Positions 35,809-45,080 of a stretch of DNA of 64,000 nucleotides are shown here, one piece after another. The notes beneath the pieces were generated by a model that had not been told where the DNA came from, did no database searches, and was given only the letters and a program-made list of their open reading frames with translations. The position numbers and the translations under genes were made by a program. The stretch comes from Olsenella profusa F0195 (GTDB taxonomy: Bacteria; Actinomycetota; Coriobacteriia; Coriobacteriales; Atopobiaceae), in contig NZ_AWEZ01000045.1 in the NCBI RefSeq assembly GCF_000468755.1, positions 124,001 through 188,000 of the forward strand. Reading direction: 5' to 3'. Every line of letters starts with the position of its first letter. The first letter of the stretch is position 1.

Positions 35809-35880
35809 CCCGCATTTCGGCATTCCGTTGCAGCCTGTCGCATGATCCTCCCCATCATGGTGCCAACGGAATCATGCGGG
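35809..35880 (+). ncRNA. Nested three-stem structured element upstream of flavoprotein remnant
   Basis: Three sets of perfect arms nest in order: CCCGCAT (35809-35815) with ATGCGGG (35874-35880), ATTCCGTTG (35822-35830) with CAACGGAAT (35864-35872), and CATGAT (35841-35846) with ATCATG (35854-35859) around CCTCCCC. The 22 pairs are separated by asymmetric internal loops, like a folded RNA. It ends about 22 bases before the next ribosome site. It matches no riboswitch class I know; it could also be a mobile hairpin. Confidence 0.5.
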
Positions 35881-35914
35881 GCCATGCGTGTGCCCACATG
35901 GGGAGGGAGAACAC

Positions 35915-37046
35915 ATGAACAGCTTGTTTGACCGTACCAGCTTGGGAACCATGAAGCCCAAGAACCGTATCTTCATGTCACCTATGGGCACGACGGGGGA
36001 GTCCGATGGCTCCTACCGCGATGAGGGCATCGACTACTTTGAGGAGCATGCCAGGGGAGGGGTCAGGCTCATCATAGCGGGCGCCAACATGGTTTCCACC
36101 AAGTGCGAACCGTTTCCATACCATTGACGAGGAAAAGGAGATGGCATGGGTTCTCGAGGGGGCTGGTGTGGCTGCATTGCATGTGGATACGGGTCGCTAT
36201 GAGGAGTGTCTCCAGGCCATTGCGACCATCTATCCCAAGCCGGGTCACAAGCTTGACGTGCAGCATGCTATCAAGGAAGCTGCTAACGTGCTCGTGATCG
36301 GTGGTAGCCCCGCCGATGTTGCGGCGGCCATCACCGCACGCAGGCGCGGCTACTATGTCGAACTTTGGGAGAAGGAGGACCGACAGGGGGATAACCTCTG
36401 GGCTGCGGGTGGTCCCGTCTTCAAGACCGACATCCTCAAGCTCATCAGGTATCAGGTCCTGCAAGGTAACAAGCTGGGCGTCAAGCTGTGCCTCAATCGC
36501 TCGGCCGATGAGCACAACGTGTGCGGGGGCATCTGGGACAAGGTTATTCCTGCCGCAGGCGCCTCTCCCGCCCTGCCTCCCATCAAGGGCGTTGTCATCA
36601 CCGGTGGTGGGCTGGCGGGCACCGAGGCGGCGTGCGACATCGCAGCTACGGCGGAGAGCGTCACCATTCTTGAGATGCTGCCAGATATCCTCCTTGCGTC
36701 GGAGGGGTGCCCCAACAGCGGCCAGCACCTGCGCACGATGGCCGGGAATCGCGACATTCACGTGATGGTCGGCGCCACGGTCGGGGAGATTGGCCCTTCG
36801 GGCGTCACCTCTACGAAAGGGATGGCGAGATCCATACGATTGCCTGTGACACTGTGCTCAATGCTGCTGGCTTTCGGACGGGAGACCAGCTCGAGGATGT
36901 GCTTGAGGATGCCCATGATGACGTGTCCATCGTGGGAGATGCTGTCCGCCCGTGCAAGATCCTTGATGCCGTTCACGAGGGATGCCACGCCATCCGCGTT
37001 ATGGGGTAATCTGCTATCGGATGCGGCGGGCGGGCTGGACGCTTGA
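35915..37046 (+). pseudogene. Decayed Old-Yellow-Enzyme/enoate-reductase-like flavoprotein
   Basis: The start is sound (GGGAGGGAG before the ATG; MNSLFDRTSLGTMKPKNRIF and MSPMGTTGE are the OYE N-terminus). The frame shifts near 36120, with IDEEKEMAW then in another frame. There are large internal losses: the TIM barrel jumps from GAGVAALHVDTG to the FAD/NAD domains VLVIGGSPADVAAAITARRR and VVITGGGLAGTEAACDIAAT. A further shift near 36815 puts the C-terminus (NAAGFRTGDQLEDVL, VSIVGDAVRPCKILDAVHEG) in a third frame. The normal family length is about 650 residues; about 365 remain. The gene is dead. Confidence 0.85.
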
Positions 37047-37182
37047 TCGATTTGGCGCGGTCTTCCACGATTCCCGTGCGCTTTTGGTCATTTCCAGACC
37101 TTTTGCAGCTTGTAAGGGCTCTTCTCACATACAATGGAAGAGAGTAAGAGAATGAGATATCAATAAATTAGGGCAGGTAGAA

Positions 37183-37953
37183 ATGGCTGGCTATACCGAG
37201 CGCGAATGGTGGGGCAAGCGGGAGGACAAAGACATCTACGGCAAGCTCTTCCTGCCCGAGGGCATCGAGGATGGCCGTCCGCGCGCGACCGCGGTCTTCT
37301 CACATGGTCTGTCGACCAACCACGGTGACATGGAGCCCTATGCGCGAACGGCCGCAGAGCGCGGCATGGTCACCTACGTGTTTGACTTCTGTGGCTCCGG
37401 GCGATACAGCCGCTCGAGCGAGCAGCCGGGGGGCATGTCCCTCTTTACCGAACAGCACGACCTCGAGTCCGTCACGTGGGAGCTCTCGCGCGAGCCCTTT
37501 GTGGACGAGAACAACATGTTCCTCATGGGCGCGAGCCTGGGGGCCACGATCACGCTCATGGCAGCGCGCGCCAACGCCGAGCTGGTGCACGGTTGTGCCT
37601 TGCTGTATCCTGCCTTCAACCTCTACGATGCCGTGCATGCGGCGGTTCCCAGCCGCGATCAGCTGCCCGACGGCTACCAGATCATGTCGGCCACGGTGAG
37701 CAAGGCCTTCCTCTGCAGCTGCTGGGACTACGACTTCTTTGATCACATCGGCTTCTTCCCGCGCGACGTCATCCTGTTCCACGGCGACGCGGATCCCAAC
37801 GTGCCCCTCGAGTACTCCGAGCGTGCGGCCAGGGTCTTCCCCCACTGCGAGCTGCACGTGATCCATGGCGGCGGCCACGGCTTTGAGGAGCCAGCCTACA
37901 GCGAGGTCGTCAACACCACGGCGGATTGGCTGCTTGCGCACATCCAGCACTAG
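37183..37953 (+). CDS. Alpha/beta-hydrolase (esterase/peptidase-like)
   Basis: The 256-residue product has the alpha/beta-hydrolase landmarks: AVFSHGLSTNHGDM (oxyanion HG), YVFDFCGSGRYS, the nucleophile elbow FLMGASLGAT (G-x-S-x-G), the acid in LFHGDADPNVP and His in VIHGGGHGFEEP. It resembles cinnamoyl-esterase/BAAT-type cytosolic hydrolases. The promoter region is AT-rich (37080-37180). Substrate unknown. Confidence 0.9.
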   Translation: MAGYTEREWWGKREDKDIYGKLFLPEGIEDGRPRATAVFSHGLSTNHGDMEPYARTAAERGMVTYVFDFCGSGRYSRSSEQPGGMSLFTEQHDLESVTWELSREPFVDENNMFLMGASLGATITLMAARANAELVHGCALLYPAFNLYDAVHAAVPSRDQLPDGYQIMSATVSKAFLCSCWDYDFFDHIGFFPRDVILFHGDADPNVPLEYSERAARVFPHCELHVIHGGGHGFEEPAYSEVVNTTADWLLAHIQH

Positions 37954-38164
37954 GCCCCGCTCACACTTTGCGGGAGGCATGCGATCCTTGCTCGCATTTG
38001 ACCAGGTCGTGAGCGGAATGTTCAGGCATTGCCACGGAGCTGCGAGGTCCGGTCGGCTCCGGAGTGGCCGCTGAGATGTTCCTTCAGAATGATGCCAGCG
38101 GACGCGTGCCAAGTGAGCCACAATGGGGACCAGGTCAGTCGTCCCGTGAAACCCGGTAACCTTT

Positions 38165-38186
38165 GGCGCGGTTGGCCAACCGCGCC
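38165..38186 (+). promoter_or_regulatory. Perfect palindromic hairpin in fhs leader
   Basis: GGCGCGGTT (38165-38173), GGCC, AACCGCGCC (38178-38186) form a perfect 22-base palindrome. It ends about 8 bases before the AGAGGAG ribosome site of fhs. It could be a leader hairpin or a protein operator. The rest of the 258-base spacer 37954-38211 shows nothing else. Confidence 0.6.
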
Positions 38187-38211
38187 ATGAAGCGAAGAGG
38201 AGAGCCCAGCC

Positions 38212-39879
38212 ATGGTCAAGCCCGACATCGAGATTGCCCAGGAAGCCACGATGCTGCCCATCACCGAGGTGGCGAGCAAGGTGGGGCTCACGCCGGAGCA
38301 GCTCGAGCTCTACGGTAGTCACAAGGCCAAGGTCGACATCCATACGCTTGCGGACAGGCCGATGCGCGGCAAGCTCATCCTCGTGACCGCCATCAACCCC
38401 ACGCCTGCGGGCGAGGGCAAGACCACCACGTCGGTGGGTCTGGCGGACGCCATGAACCTCCTGGGCCACCAAACCATGCTGGCCCTGCGCGAACCGAGTC
38501 TCGGTCCCGTCTTTGGCATCAAGGGCGGCGCGGCCGGTGGCGGCTACGCCCAGGTGGTGCCCATGGAGGACATCAACCTGCACTTCACCGGGGACTTCCA
38601 CGCCATCGGAGCGGCCAACAACCTCTGCGCGGCCCTGCTCGACAACCACGTCAAGCAGGGTAACGCCTTGGGCATCGACCCGCGGCGCATCGTGTGGAGG
38701 CGCTGCGTGGACATGAACGACCGCCAGCTGCGCGACATCGTGGATGGCCTCGGCGGCGTGGCCAACGGCATGCCGCGCGAGGACGGCTTCGACATCACGG
38801 TTGCCTCCGAGGTCATGGCCGTGTTCTGTCTGGCGACGGATCTCATGGATCTCAAGTGCCGCCTTGGCCGCATGGTGGTTGCCTACACGTACGACCAGAG
38901 GCCCGTCACCGTGCACGACATCAAGGCCGAGGGTGCCATGTGCGCCCTGCTCAAGGATGCCCTCAAGCCCAACCTCGTGCAGACGCTCGAGGGCAGTCCC
39001 GCGTTCGTGCACGGCGGCCCCTTCGCCAACATCGCCCACGGCTGCAACTCCGTGGAGGCCACGACGACGGCGCTCAGGCTCGCGGACTACGTGGTCACCG
39101 AGGCTGGCTTCGGTGCGGATCTCGGTGCGGAGAAGTTCTGCGACATCAAGAGCCGCATGGCCGGCCTGCACCCGGATGCCGTGGTGCTCGTGGCCACCGT
39201 GCGTGCGCTCAAGTACAATGGAGGCGTCCCCAAGGCCGAGCTCACCACGGAGGACCTCGAGGCGCTCAGGGCGGGCATGCCCAACCTCATCCAGCACGTG
39301 GGCAACATGCGGGACGTCTTTGGCCTGCCCGTGGTGGTGGCCATCAACGCCTTCCCCACGGACACCACGGCGGAGCTCGCGCTCGTGCGCGAGGAGTGCG
39401 AGAGGGTTGGCGTCGGCGTGGCACTCTCCGAGGTGTGGGCCAAGGGCGGTGCGGGTGGCGAGGCGCTTGCGCGCGAGGTCATTCGCCTGTGTGACAAGCC
39501 GAACGACTTCCGCTTTGCCTATGACGCCGATGCCCCCCTCAAGGACAAGATCGCCGCCATTGCGACCAAGGTGTACCACGCGGATGGTGTCGACTACACG
39601 CCCATGGCGGAGCGGCAGATCAGGCAGCTCGAGGACAATGGCTTTGGCGGTCTGCCCATCTGCGTGGCCAAGACCCAATACTCGTTTTCGGACGACCAGG
39701 CCAGGCTCGGGGCGCCGCGTGGCTTCCGCATCACGGTGCGCACCGTGCGGGCGTCTGCGGGCGCCGGCTTCGTGGTGGCACTCACGGGCAGCATCATGAC
39801 GATGCCAGGCCTGCCCAAGGCCCCCGCCGCCGAGAGGATCGACGTTACCGAGGACGGCGGGATCGTCGGGTTGTTCTAA
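38212..39879 (+). CDS. fhs: Formate-tetrahydrofolate ligase
   Basis: The 555-residue enzyme makes 10-formyl-THF from formate, THF and ATP. The P-loop is in [18 protein letters not shown], followed by [20 protein letters not shown] and [12 protein letters not shown], all family signatures. Length is standard. It heads a one-carbon group with fchA, folD and folC downstream. Formate could come from pyruvate formate-lyase, which is not in the window. Confidence 0.98.
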   Translation: MVKPDIEIAQEATMLPITEVASKVGLTPEQLELYGSHKAKVDIHTLADRPMRGKLILVTAINPTPAGEGKTTTSVGLADAMNLLGHQTMLALREPSLGPVFGIKGGAAGGGYAQVVPMEDINLHFTGDFHAIGAANNLCAALLDNHVKQGNALGIDPRRIVWRRCVDMNDRQLRDIVDGLGGVANGMPREDGFDITVASEVMAVFCLATDLMDLKCRLGRMVVAYTYDQRPVTVHDIKAEGAMCALLKDALKPNLVQTLEGSPAFVHGGPFANIAHGCNSVEATTTALRLADYVVTEAGFGADLGAEKFCDIKSRMAGLHPDAVVLVATVRALKYNGGVPKAELTTEDLEALRAGMPNLIQHVGNMRDVFGLPVVVAINAFPTDTTAELALVREECERVGVGVALSEVWAKGGAGGEALAREVIRLCDKPNDFRFAYDADAPLKDKIAAIATKVYHADGVDYTPMAERQIRQLEDNGFGGLPICVAKTQYSFSDDQARLGAPRGFRITVRTVRASAGAGFVVALTGSIMTMPGLPKAPAAERIDVTEDGGIVGLF

Positions 39880-40115
39880 TTCCTTGGGCCCCGTCATTCT
39901 CGCTGAGTCACCTCGCTTCGCCCAGAAGGGCCTCTTAGAGAGTGACGGAGCCCCATGTCGCAACATCCGGCCTGCATGTTCGTGGCGTCGATCCCTTCGG
40001 CGCACTATGGGCAGGCCATGTGCGGGGGATGGAGAAGGTCAAGGTCACTGGGATGCTGGGAGGTTGTGAGGCGTTGACAGAGGATACTCGCGAGGTCGTG
40101 CTGCCGAGGGAGAGC

Positions 40116-40721
40116 ATGACCTACTTTGCCGATGAGCTGGCGGCGCGGAAGCCCACTCCCGGTGGCGGTGGCGCCGCTGCCTATGTGGGCGCCCTCGGCG
40201 CAGCCCTCGCCTCCATGGCGGGCCACTTCACACTGGGCAAGCCACGCTATGCGGATGTGGAGGATGACGTCCGCCGCCTGCTGGGAGAGGCGGAGGAGGT
40301 TCGTTGCGCGCTGCTCGACCTTGTCGATGACGATGCCCGCGCCTTCCAGAGGGTGACGTCGGCCCTGTCCATCCCCAGGGGGAACCCCCGTCGCGCCGGT
40401 GCGCTCGAGGCGGCCACGCGTGGTGCCTGCGAGCCACCGCTCACGATGATGGACTGTACGACGGAGGTCATCGGGATCCTCGAGGAGCTCCACCATAAGT
40501 GCTCGCGCCTGCTGCTTACGGATGTGGGCTGCGCTGCCGTGCTCTGCTCCGCATCGCTCAGGGCGGCCAGCCTCAACGTATACGTGAACACACGGTCCCT
40601 CTCCGACCGCGCGGCGGCCCGTGAGCTCGATGGGCGCTGTGACGCCTTGCTGGCGAAGTGGGTGGGCCGCGCCGACGTCCTTGCCGAGGGCATCACGGCT
40701 GACGTGAGGGGTGAGTCCTAG
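40116..40721 (+). CDS. fchA: Formiminotetrahydrofolate cyclodeaminase/cyclohydrolase family
   Basis: From the ATG at 40116 (GAGGGAG 4 bases upstream) the product is 201 residues, the usual size. The family signature LAARKPTPGGGGAAAYVGAL is near the N-terminus. In-frame starts at 40029 and 40053 would add an unmatched tail, so the exact start is uncertain. It may act as methenyl-THF cyclohydrolase between Fhs and FolD. The folD ATG follows its stop by one base. Confidence 0.87.
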   Translation: MTYFADELAARKPTPGGGGAAAYVGALGAALASMAGHFTLGKPRYADVEDDVRRLLGEAEEVRCALLDLVDDDARAFQRVTSALSIPRGNPRRAGALEAATRGACEPPLTMMDCTTEVIGILEELHHKCSRLLLTDVGCAAVLCSASLRAASLNVYVNTRSLSDRAAARELDGRCDALLAKWVGRADVLAEGITADVRGES

Positions 40722-40722
40722 C

Positions 40723-41592
40723 ATGGCCCGTCTGCTCAAGGGGGCGCCCGTCACCAGGAGGCTCATCGAGTCGCTTGTCCGTCGTGCCGCGGCGCTGCGA
40801 GATGGGGGCATCGATCCCACGCTGGCCATCGTGCGAGTGGGCGCGCGTGAGGACGACCTCGGCTATGAGCGTGCCCTTGCCAAGCGCTGCGACGCGGTGG
40901 GCATTGGGATGCACGCCGAGGTGCTGCCCGCGGACTGCTCCCAGGCCGCCCTCAAGGAGACGATCGCGCACATCAACGGGGATGCCGGCGTTCATGGCTG
41001 CCTGCTCATGAGGCCCCTGCCGCCGCAGCTCGACGAGCGTGCCGCAACGGGCCTCATCGCGCCTGGCAAGGACGCGGACGGGGCGACGGACGCATCGCTT
41101 GCCGCCGTGCTCACGGGCACGGGGGTGGGCCATGCCCCCTGCACGGCCGATGCCGTCATGGAGTTGCTGCGCTTCTACGACGTGCCGCTTGATGGCGTGC
41201 GTGCGTGCGTGGTCGGTCGCTCCCTGGTCGTTGGCAGGCCGGTGGCGCTGCTCCTGCAGGCGGCAAACGCCACCGTGACGCTCTGCCATAGCCATACGAG
41301 GGACCTGGCCACGGAGTGCCATCGTGCGGATGTCGTGGTGGTTGCCACGGGGCGCCCCGCCACGCTTGTGGCTGCGTGCACCCGGCCCGGCCAGACCGTT
41401 GTCGACGTGGGCATCCACTGGGACGAGCGACGACAGCGCCTTGTGGGCGACGTGGACTTCGATGCCGTGGAGCCCATCGTGGGGGCCATCACGCCCGTGC
41501 CGGGTGGCGTGGGTTCGCTTACGACCGCCATCCTGGCACGCCATGTCATCGATGCGGCGGAGCGCGCGGCTGGAGGGACGATGGGCGCATGA
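40723..41592 (+). CDS. folD: Methylene-THF dehydrogenase / methenyl-THF cyclohydrolase
   Basis: The 289-residue product has the catalytic Y-x-x-x-L-x-K segment (GYERALAKRC), HGCLLMRPLPPQLDE, the NADP site CVVGRSLVVGRPVALLLQAA and the C-terminal GAITPVPGGVGSLTTA. It follows fchA closely and overlaps folC by four bases (ATGA at 41589-41592), indicating tight translational coupling in the folate operon. Confidence 0.95.
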   Translation: MARLLKGAPVTRRLIESLVRRAAALRDGGIDPTLAIVRVGAREDDLGYERALAKRCDAVGIGMHAEVLPADCSQAALKETIAHINGDAGVHGCLLMRPLPPQLDERAATGLIAPGKDADGATDASLAAVLTGTGVGHAPCTADAVMELLRFYDVPLDGVRACVVGRSLVVGRPVALLLQAANATVTLCHSHTRDLATECHRADVVVVATGRPATLVAACTRPGQTVVDVGIHWDERRQRLVGDVDFDAVEPIVGAITPVPGGVGSLTTAILARHVIDAAERAAGGTMGA

Positions 41593-42998
41593 CATATCGG
41601 CTTCCCTTTGAGGTCCCCGAGCTCACCTACGGGGCAGCGCTCGAGACGCTGCATGCCGCGCTCACGTTTGGCATCCAACCGCTGCTGGAGACCGTGGTGG
41701 ACATGCTTGTCGAGCTGGGTGGCCCCGACCGGTGCTTCCGTGCCGTGCAGATTGCGGGCACCAACGGCAAGACGTCGACGGCCCGCTACACGGCGGCCGT
41801 CCTTGCAGGAGAGGGGTTGCGGTGCGCCCTCTACACCTCGCCCGAGCTCGTGAGCTATACGGAACGCATCGAGATAGACGGCCATCCCGTGGGCGAGAGT
41901 GCCTTCGCCCACGGCATCGCAGCCGCTCACGAGGCTGGGCTGCGCGTGAACGCGCGGCGCAGCGCGACAGGGGAGCGGCCCTATGACGTGACGGAGTTCG
42001 ACACGCTCACGGTGGCAGCTTGCGTGCTCTTTGCGGAGGCAGGCGTGGACGTGGCCGTGCTCGAGTGTGGCATGGGCGGGCGCTGGGATGCCACGAGCGC
42101 CGTGGGCTCCATCGAGTCCGTGGCTGTGACGGGCGTGGGGCTCGACCATACGCGCATCCTGGGCGACACCCTCGAGGCCATCGCGGGTGAGAAGGCCGCC
42201 ATCATCAAACGGGGACGAGGCTGCGTGCTGGGCGTGGGTACGACGACACCCGCCTCGGTGGAGGACGTGTTCCTGGGGCAGTGCGCCTGCGAGGGGGTGG
42301 TGCCCACGCTGCTTCGCCCCGAGGACCCTGCGGATGCGACGGGGGAGATGCGGCCCGGTGCGCCTCGCCCGCACGCCAAGCTTCCCCATGCGAGCTACCG
42401 CGTGACGAGGCGTCCGCGTCGCCTGGGCTTTCCTGTGGAGCTCACGGTGACGACGCCGCGTACCACCTATGCGGGGCTTGCCGCCCTCAAGCCCACCTAC
42501 CAGGCCGCCAACATCGCCTGTGCCGTGGCGCTTGCGGAGGGTTTCCTGGGTCGGGCACTCGACCAGGACCGCCTGTACGAGGGTGTCGTTGCCTGTCCCA
42601 CGCCAGGGCGCTTCCAGCTCGTGCGCCCCGATCCGCCCCTCCTCATCGATGCCTGCCACAACCCCCAGTCGGTGGCCACGTTCCTCTCGTCGCTGGAGGA
42701 GATGGCTCCGAGCGTGCAGGAGCGTCCGGCGCTGCTCTGCGCCGTGCTCGCCGACAAGGATGCCGCGGGGATGGCGGAGCTGCTCGCACCGGCGTTCCTG
42801 CGAGTGTATGTCACGCAGACGACCTCGCCGCGCGCCCTGCCCGCCCGGGAGCTTGGCCTGCTCTTTGTGGCGCGGGGCAGGAAGCCCGTCGATGCGTTCC
42901 CGTCGGTGAGCGAGGCGCTGCGTGCCCTTTCCCACACGCCCCTCGTGGCTTGTGGCTCCATCACGCTGGCTGGTGAGGTTGCGGCGCAGCTCCGATAG
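41589..42998 (+). CDS. folC: Folylpolyglutamate/dihydrofolate synthase
   Basis: The 469-residue Mur-ligase-type enzyme has the P-loop IAGTNGKTSTARYTAAVL, LYTSPELVSYTERI, LECGMGGRWDATS and LIDACHNPQS. It adds glutamates to folates, retaining them in the cell. The ATG overlaps the folD stop. A poorly conserved 30-residue stretch (around DATGEMRPGAPRPHAK) is an insert relative to typical FolC. Confidence 0.95.
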   Translation: MTYRLPFEVPELTYGAALETLHAALTFGIQPLLETVVDMLVELGGPDRCFRAVQIAGTNGKTSTARYTAAVLAGEGLRCALYTSPELVSYTERIEIDGHPVGESAFAHGIAAAHEAGLRVNARRSATGERPYDVTEFDTLTVAACVLFAEAGVDVAVLECGMGGRWDATSAVGSIESVAVTGVGLDHTRILGDTLEAIAGEKAAIIKRGRGCVLGVGTTTPASVEDVFLGQCACEGVVPTLLRPEDPADATGEMRPGAPRPHAKLPHASYRVTRRPRRLGFPVELTVTTPRTTYAGLAALKPTYQAANIACAVALAEGFLGRALDQDRLYEGVVACPTPGRFQLVRPDPPLLIDACHNPQSVATFLSSLEEMAPSVQERPALLCAVLADKDAAGMAELLAPAFLRVYVTQTTSPRALPARELGLLFVARGRKPVDAFPSVSEALRALSHTPLVACGSITLAGEVAAQLR

Positions 42999-43079
42999 AT
43001 TTGCTACAATCGCAAGAGGTTATCTGTCCGTGATGTCAGGCTGCGGCGCCTGAACCGATAGCAAAGGAGCACGCGCTCT

Positions 43080-43511
43080 ATGTCAGACCTGCTTGATCAG
43101 CTCATCACCCCTGAGGTCCGTATGGTGCTCTACCTCATGGTGGCAACGGTCGTGATGCTCTATGTGCTGTCCATCGTCTATGTCATCCGCGACGCCCAGC
43201 GTCGCGGCGCAGAGCCCTGGTGGCTCTGGGCGCTCATCTCGGTCATCCCCATTGTGGGCCTGCTTGCCTATGTCATCCTGCGCCCCAGCTCCTACCTCGT
43301 CGATCGCGAGGAGCAGGACCTGGACATCGCCCTGCGCGAGCATCAGCTCTCGCACTATGGCATCTGCCCCAAGTGCGGCGCGCCCATCGACCGCGACTTC
43401 GTGGTCTGCCCCGTCTGCAACACGCAGGTGCGCAACGTGTGCCCCACCTGCCATAGGCCCCTCAACGCGGACTGGAAGGTGTGTCCCTACTGCCGCACCC
43501 GCATCCAGTAG
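43080..43511 (+). CDS. Small membrane protein with zinc ribbons
   Basis: The 143-residue product has two N-terminal membrane helices (VLYLMVATVVMLYVLSIVYV; WWLWALISVIPIVGLLAYV, similar to the PLDc_N module). Cytoplasmic double zinc ribbons follow, with Cys pairs CPKCG, CPVCN, CPTCH and CPYCR. AAAGGAG lies about 9 bases before the ATG. The function is unknown. Similar proteins occur widely in actinobacteria. Confidence 0.85.
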   Translation: MSDLLDQLITPEVRMVLYLMVATVVMLYVLSIVYVIRDAQRRGAEPWWLWALISVIPIVGLLAYVILRPSSYLVDREEQDLDIALREHQLSHYGICPKCGAPIDRDFVVCPVCNTQVRNVCPTCHRPLNADWKVCPYCRTRIQ

Positions 43512-43907
43512 GGTAGGGGCGTGTGGGTACGCACGTCCGGCATAAGCCGTTCCCACGCATCCCTCACCCCCACGCCCATCGTTTCCGAGCCGTCCATTCT
43601 CGCGTCCTGTGTCAGGCGCACAACGTATGCATCGCGTTGCGTGCCTTTCGGGTACGGTCTATGTGAGGGTCCATCCCTGCCATGTGGCTCGTCATTGCCT
43701 GGCGTGACGCCCTGCCAAGGTGACGGGTAGGGTGGCTGTCCCCTATGCTGTGCCATCGTTGCAGGTAGCTGCGGTAGCTGCCGCTACAGTGTGCAAGCTG
43801 GCGCCCCGCCCCGACGAATCGTAACGTGTCCTCGTCCATCTCCTGCCTGAGAGACCGTGCGTGTTAGACTGACCTGGCTTCTGGACATTGGCAGGAAGGG
43901 ACACGAC
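43512..43907. other. Intergenic stretch without visible gene
   Basis: About 400 bases with no frame that has a start, ribosome site and plausible composition. There is no tRNA or strong terminator. The next gene's promoter is likely near the right end (TTAGACT at about 43862). Confidence 0.5.
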
Positions 43908-44894
43908 ATGTTTTGTCCGCACTGTGGCAGGCCCGTCGCGGATGGTACCAAGTTCTGTGGCAACTGCGGTCAGCCCCTAGGCGCGAGGGAGGTCCCGACG
44001 TCTGAGGCCCAACCGGCCGCGGCTCCTGCGACTGAACCCGGGCCTGCTCCCACGGCCAGAGCTGAGCCGGAGGGCGTCCAGTCCCAGTACCAGCCGCAGC
44101 CCATGCCGATGGTGCCTCCGCAGCAGCCGGGCTGCCTCGGCAGCGCCTGGCACGACATCACCTCGTCTCCCAATTGGGTGAGGTGGGTCCTTTTGCTCAT
44201 GGTCATGAAGTGTGTGCCCATCCTGGGGTTCCATGTGACGGGCTATGGGCTCGAATGGTCGGCCGACGCGGCGCGCGGCAGCGTTTCGACCCAGCTTCCC
44301 CAGGGCAACTTCAGCACGAGGACCTTCCTTACGGGCCTGTTCACCGCCATCCTCGGCCTCCTGTTCGGCATCGCGAACGTCTGGCTGTTGGCGCTGGCAG
44401 CGATTCCCGTTCTCGGTTGGGTCATCCCCATCGCCGTCCTCGTCTTCGGCAGCGCCCTCTACACGCTCGCCTGCGTCCGCATGGCGTTGTTCGGTAGGTT
44501 CGGCCAGGCCTTCCAGCTCTCTGACCTGTTCTCGGCGTACAAGAGGGGCGTCGGCTCCCTGGTGGCCGCCGTCGTGCTACCGGTCGTCATCGTGAACGCC
44601 ATCTACTTCCTGATCGTCCTGCTCTTTGGCGACGGCACCGCCGTCGGCCTGTTCCTGACGTCCCTGCGTGGTAGCACCTATGGTGCCGCTCACATGGCGT
44701 CGCCTGTCGGCACCCTCTTCGGTCTCGGCGCGCTGTTCGTCGTGCTGTGCCTCATCGGCCAGTTCCTCAACGGCTTCGCCGAGATCTGGTCCTTCCGAGC
44801 AGCCGGCATCTGGGTCAGGCGCAACGCCCCCGAGTGGGCCAGCGAGGCCCAGGGCATGGCCCGACGTCGGTGCTCGAGACCGCCATGGATGTGA
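43908..44894 (+). CDS. Zinc-ribbon, multi-pass membrane protein of unknown function
   Basis: The 328-residue product opens with a zinc ribbon, MFCPHCGRPVADGTKFCGNC, followed by a Pro/Ala/Gln-rich linker (residues about 28-75) and about five membrane helices such as TGLFTAILGLLFGIANVWLL. GGAAGGG precedes the ATG at 43908. This ribbon-linker-membrane plan is common in uncharacterised coriobacterial proteins. I do not recognise a specific function. Confidence 0.8.
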   Translation: MFCPHCGRPVADGTKFCGNCGQPLGAREVPTSEAQPAAAPATEPGPAPTARAEPEGVQSQYQPQPMPMVPPQQPGCLGSAWHDITSSPNWVRWVLLLMVMKCVPILGFHVTGYGLEWSADAARGSVSTQLPQGNFSTRTFLTGLFTAILGLLFGIANVWLLALAAIPVLGWVIPIAVLVFGSALYTLACVRMALFGRFGQAFQLSDLFSAYKRGVGSLVAAVVLPVVIVNAIYFLIVLLFGDGTAVGLFLTSLRGSTYGAAHMASPVGTLFGLGALFVVLCLIGQFLNGFAEIWSFRAAGIWVRRNAPEWASEAQGMARRRCSRPPWM

Positions 44895-45019
44895 CCGTGC
44901 CACCATGCCCATAGTCGCGCATCGTGGCACGACCTGCCCCATTTGTCGCCTTTTTGGTGGCGAGCGGTCAAGGCGGCGAATGTTGTAGACTAGCCGTGCA
45001 GTACGAGCATGGTATGGTC

Positions 45020-45055
45020 GCGGCGACCTGAGCCACACGAGGCCCAGGTCGCCGC
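45020..45055 (+). promoter_or_regulatory. Strong leader hairpin of thrS
   Basis: GCGGCGACCTG (45020-45030) and CAGGTCGCCGC (45045-45055) are perfect 11-base arms. Inside, after an A-C mismatch, GCC/GGC close an ACACGA loop. It ends 11 bases before AAAGAGAGG, the thrS ribosome site. There is no T-run. The architecture parallels the valS leader hairpin. Confidence 0.65.
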
Positions 45056-45080
45056 CCGTATGGGCCAAAGAGAGGTCGAT

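Noticed and set aside
36115-36135. TGA at 36125-36127 in the flavoprotein gene as selenocysteine
   Set aside because: The conserved continuation IDEEKEMAW is in another frame; a one-base shift explains the stop.
37954-38211. A folate (THF) riboswitch before fhs
   Set aside because: Only the simple palindromic hairpin is visible; none of the conserved core of the THF riboswitch could be matched by eye.
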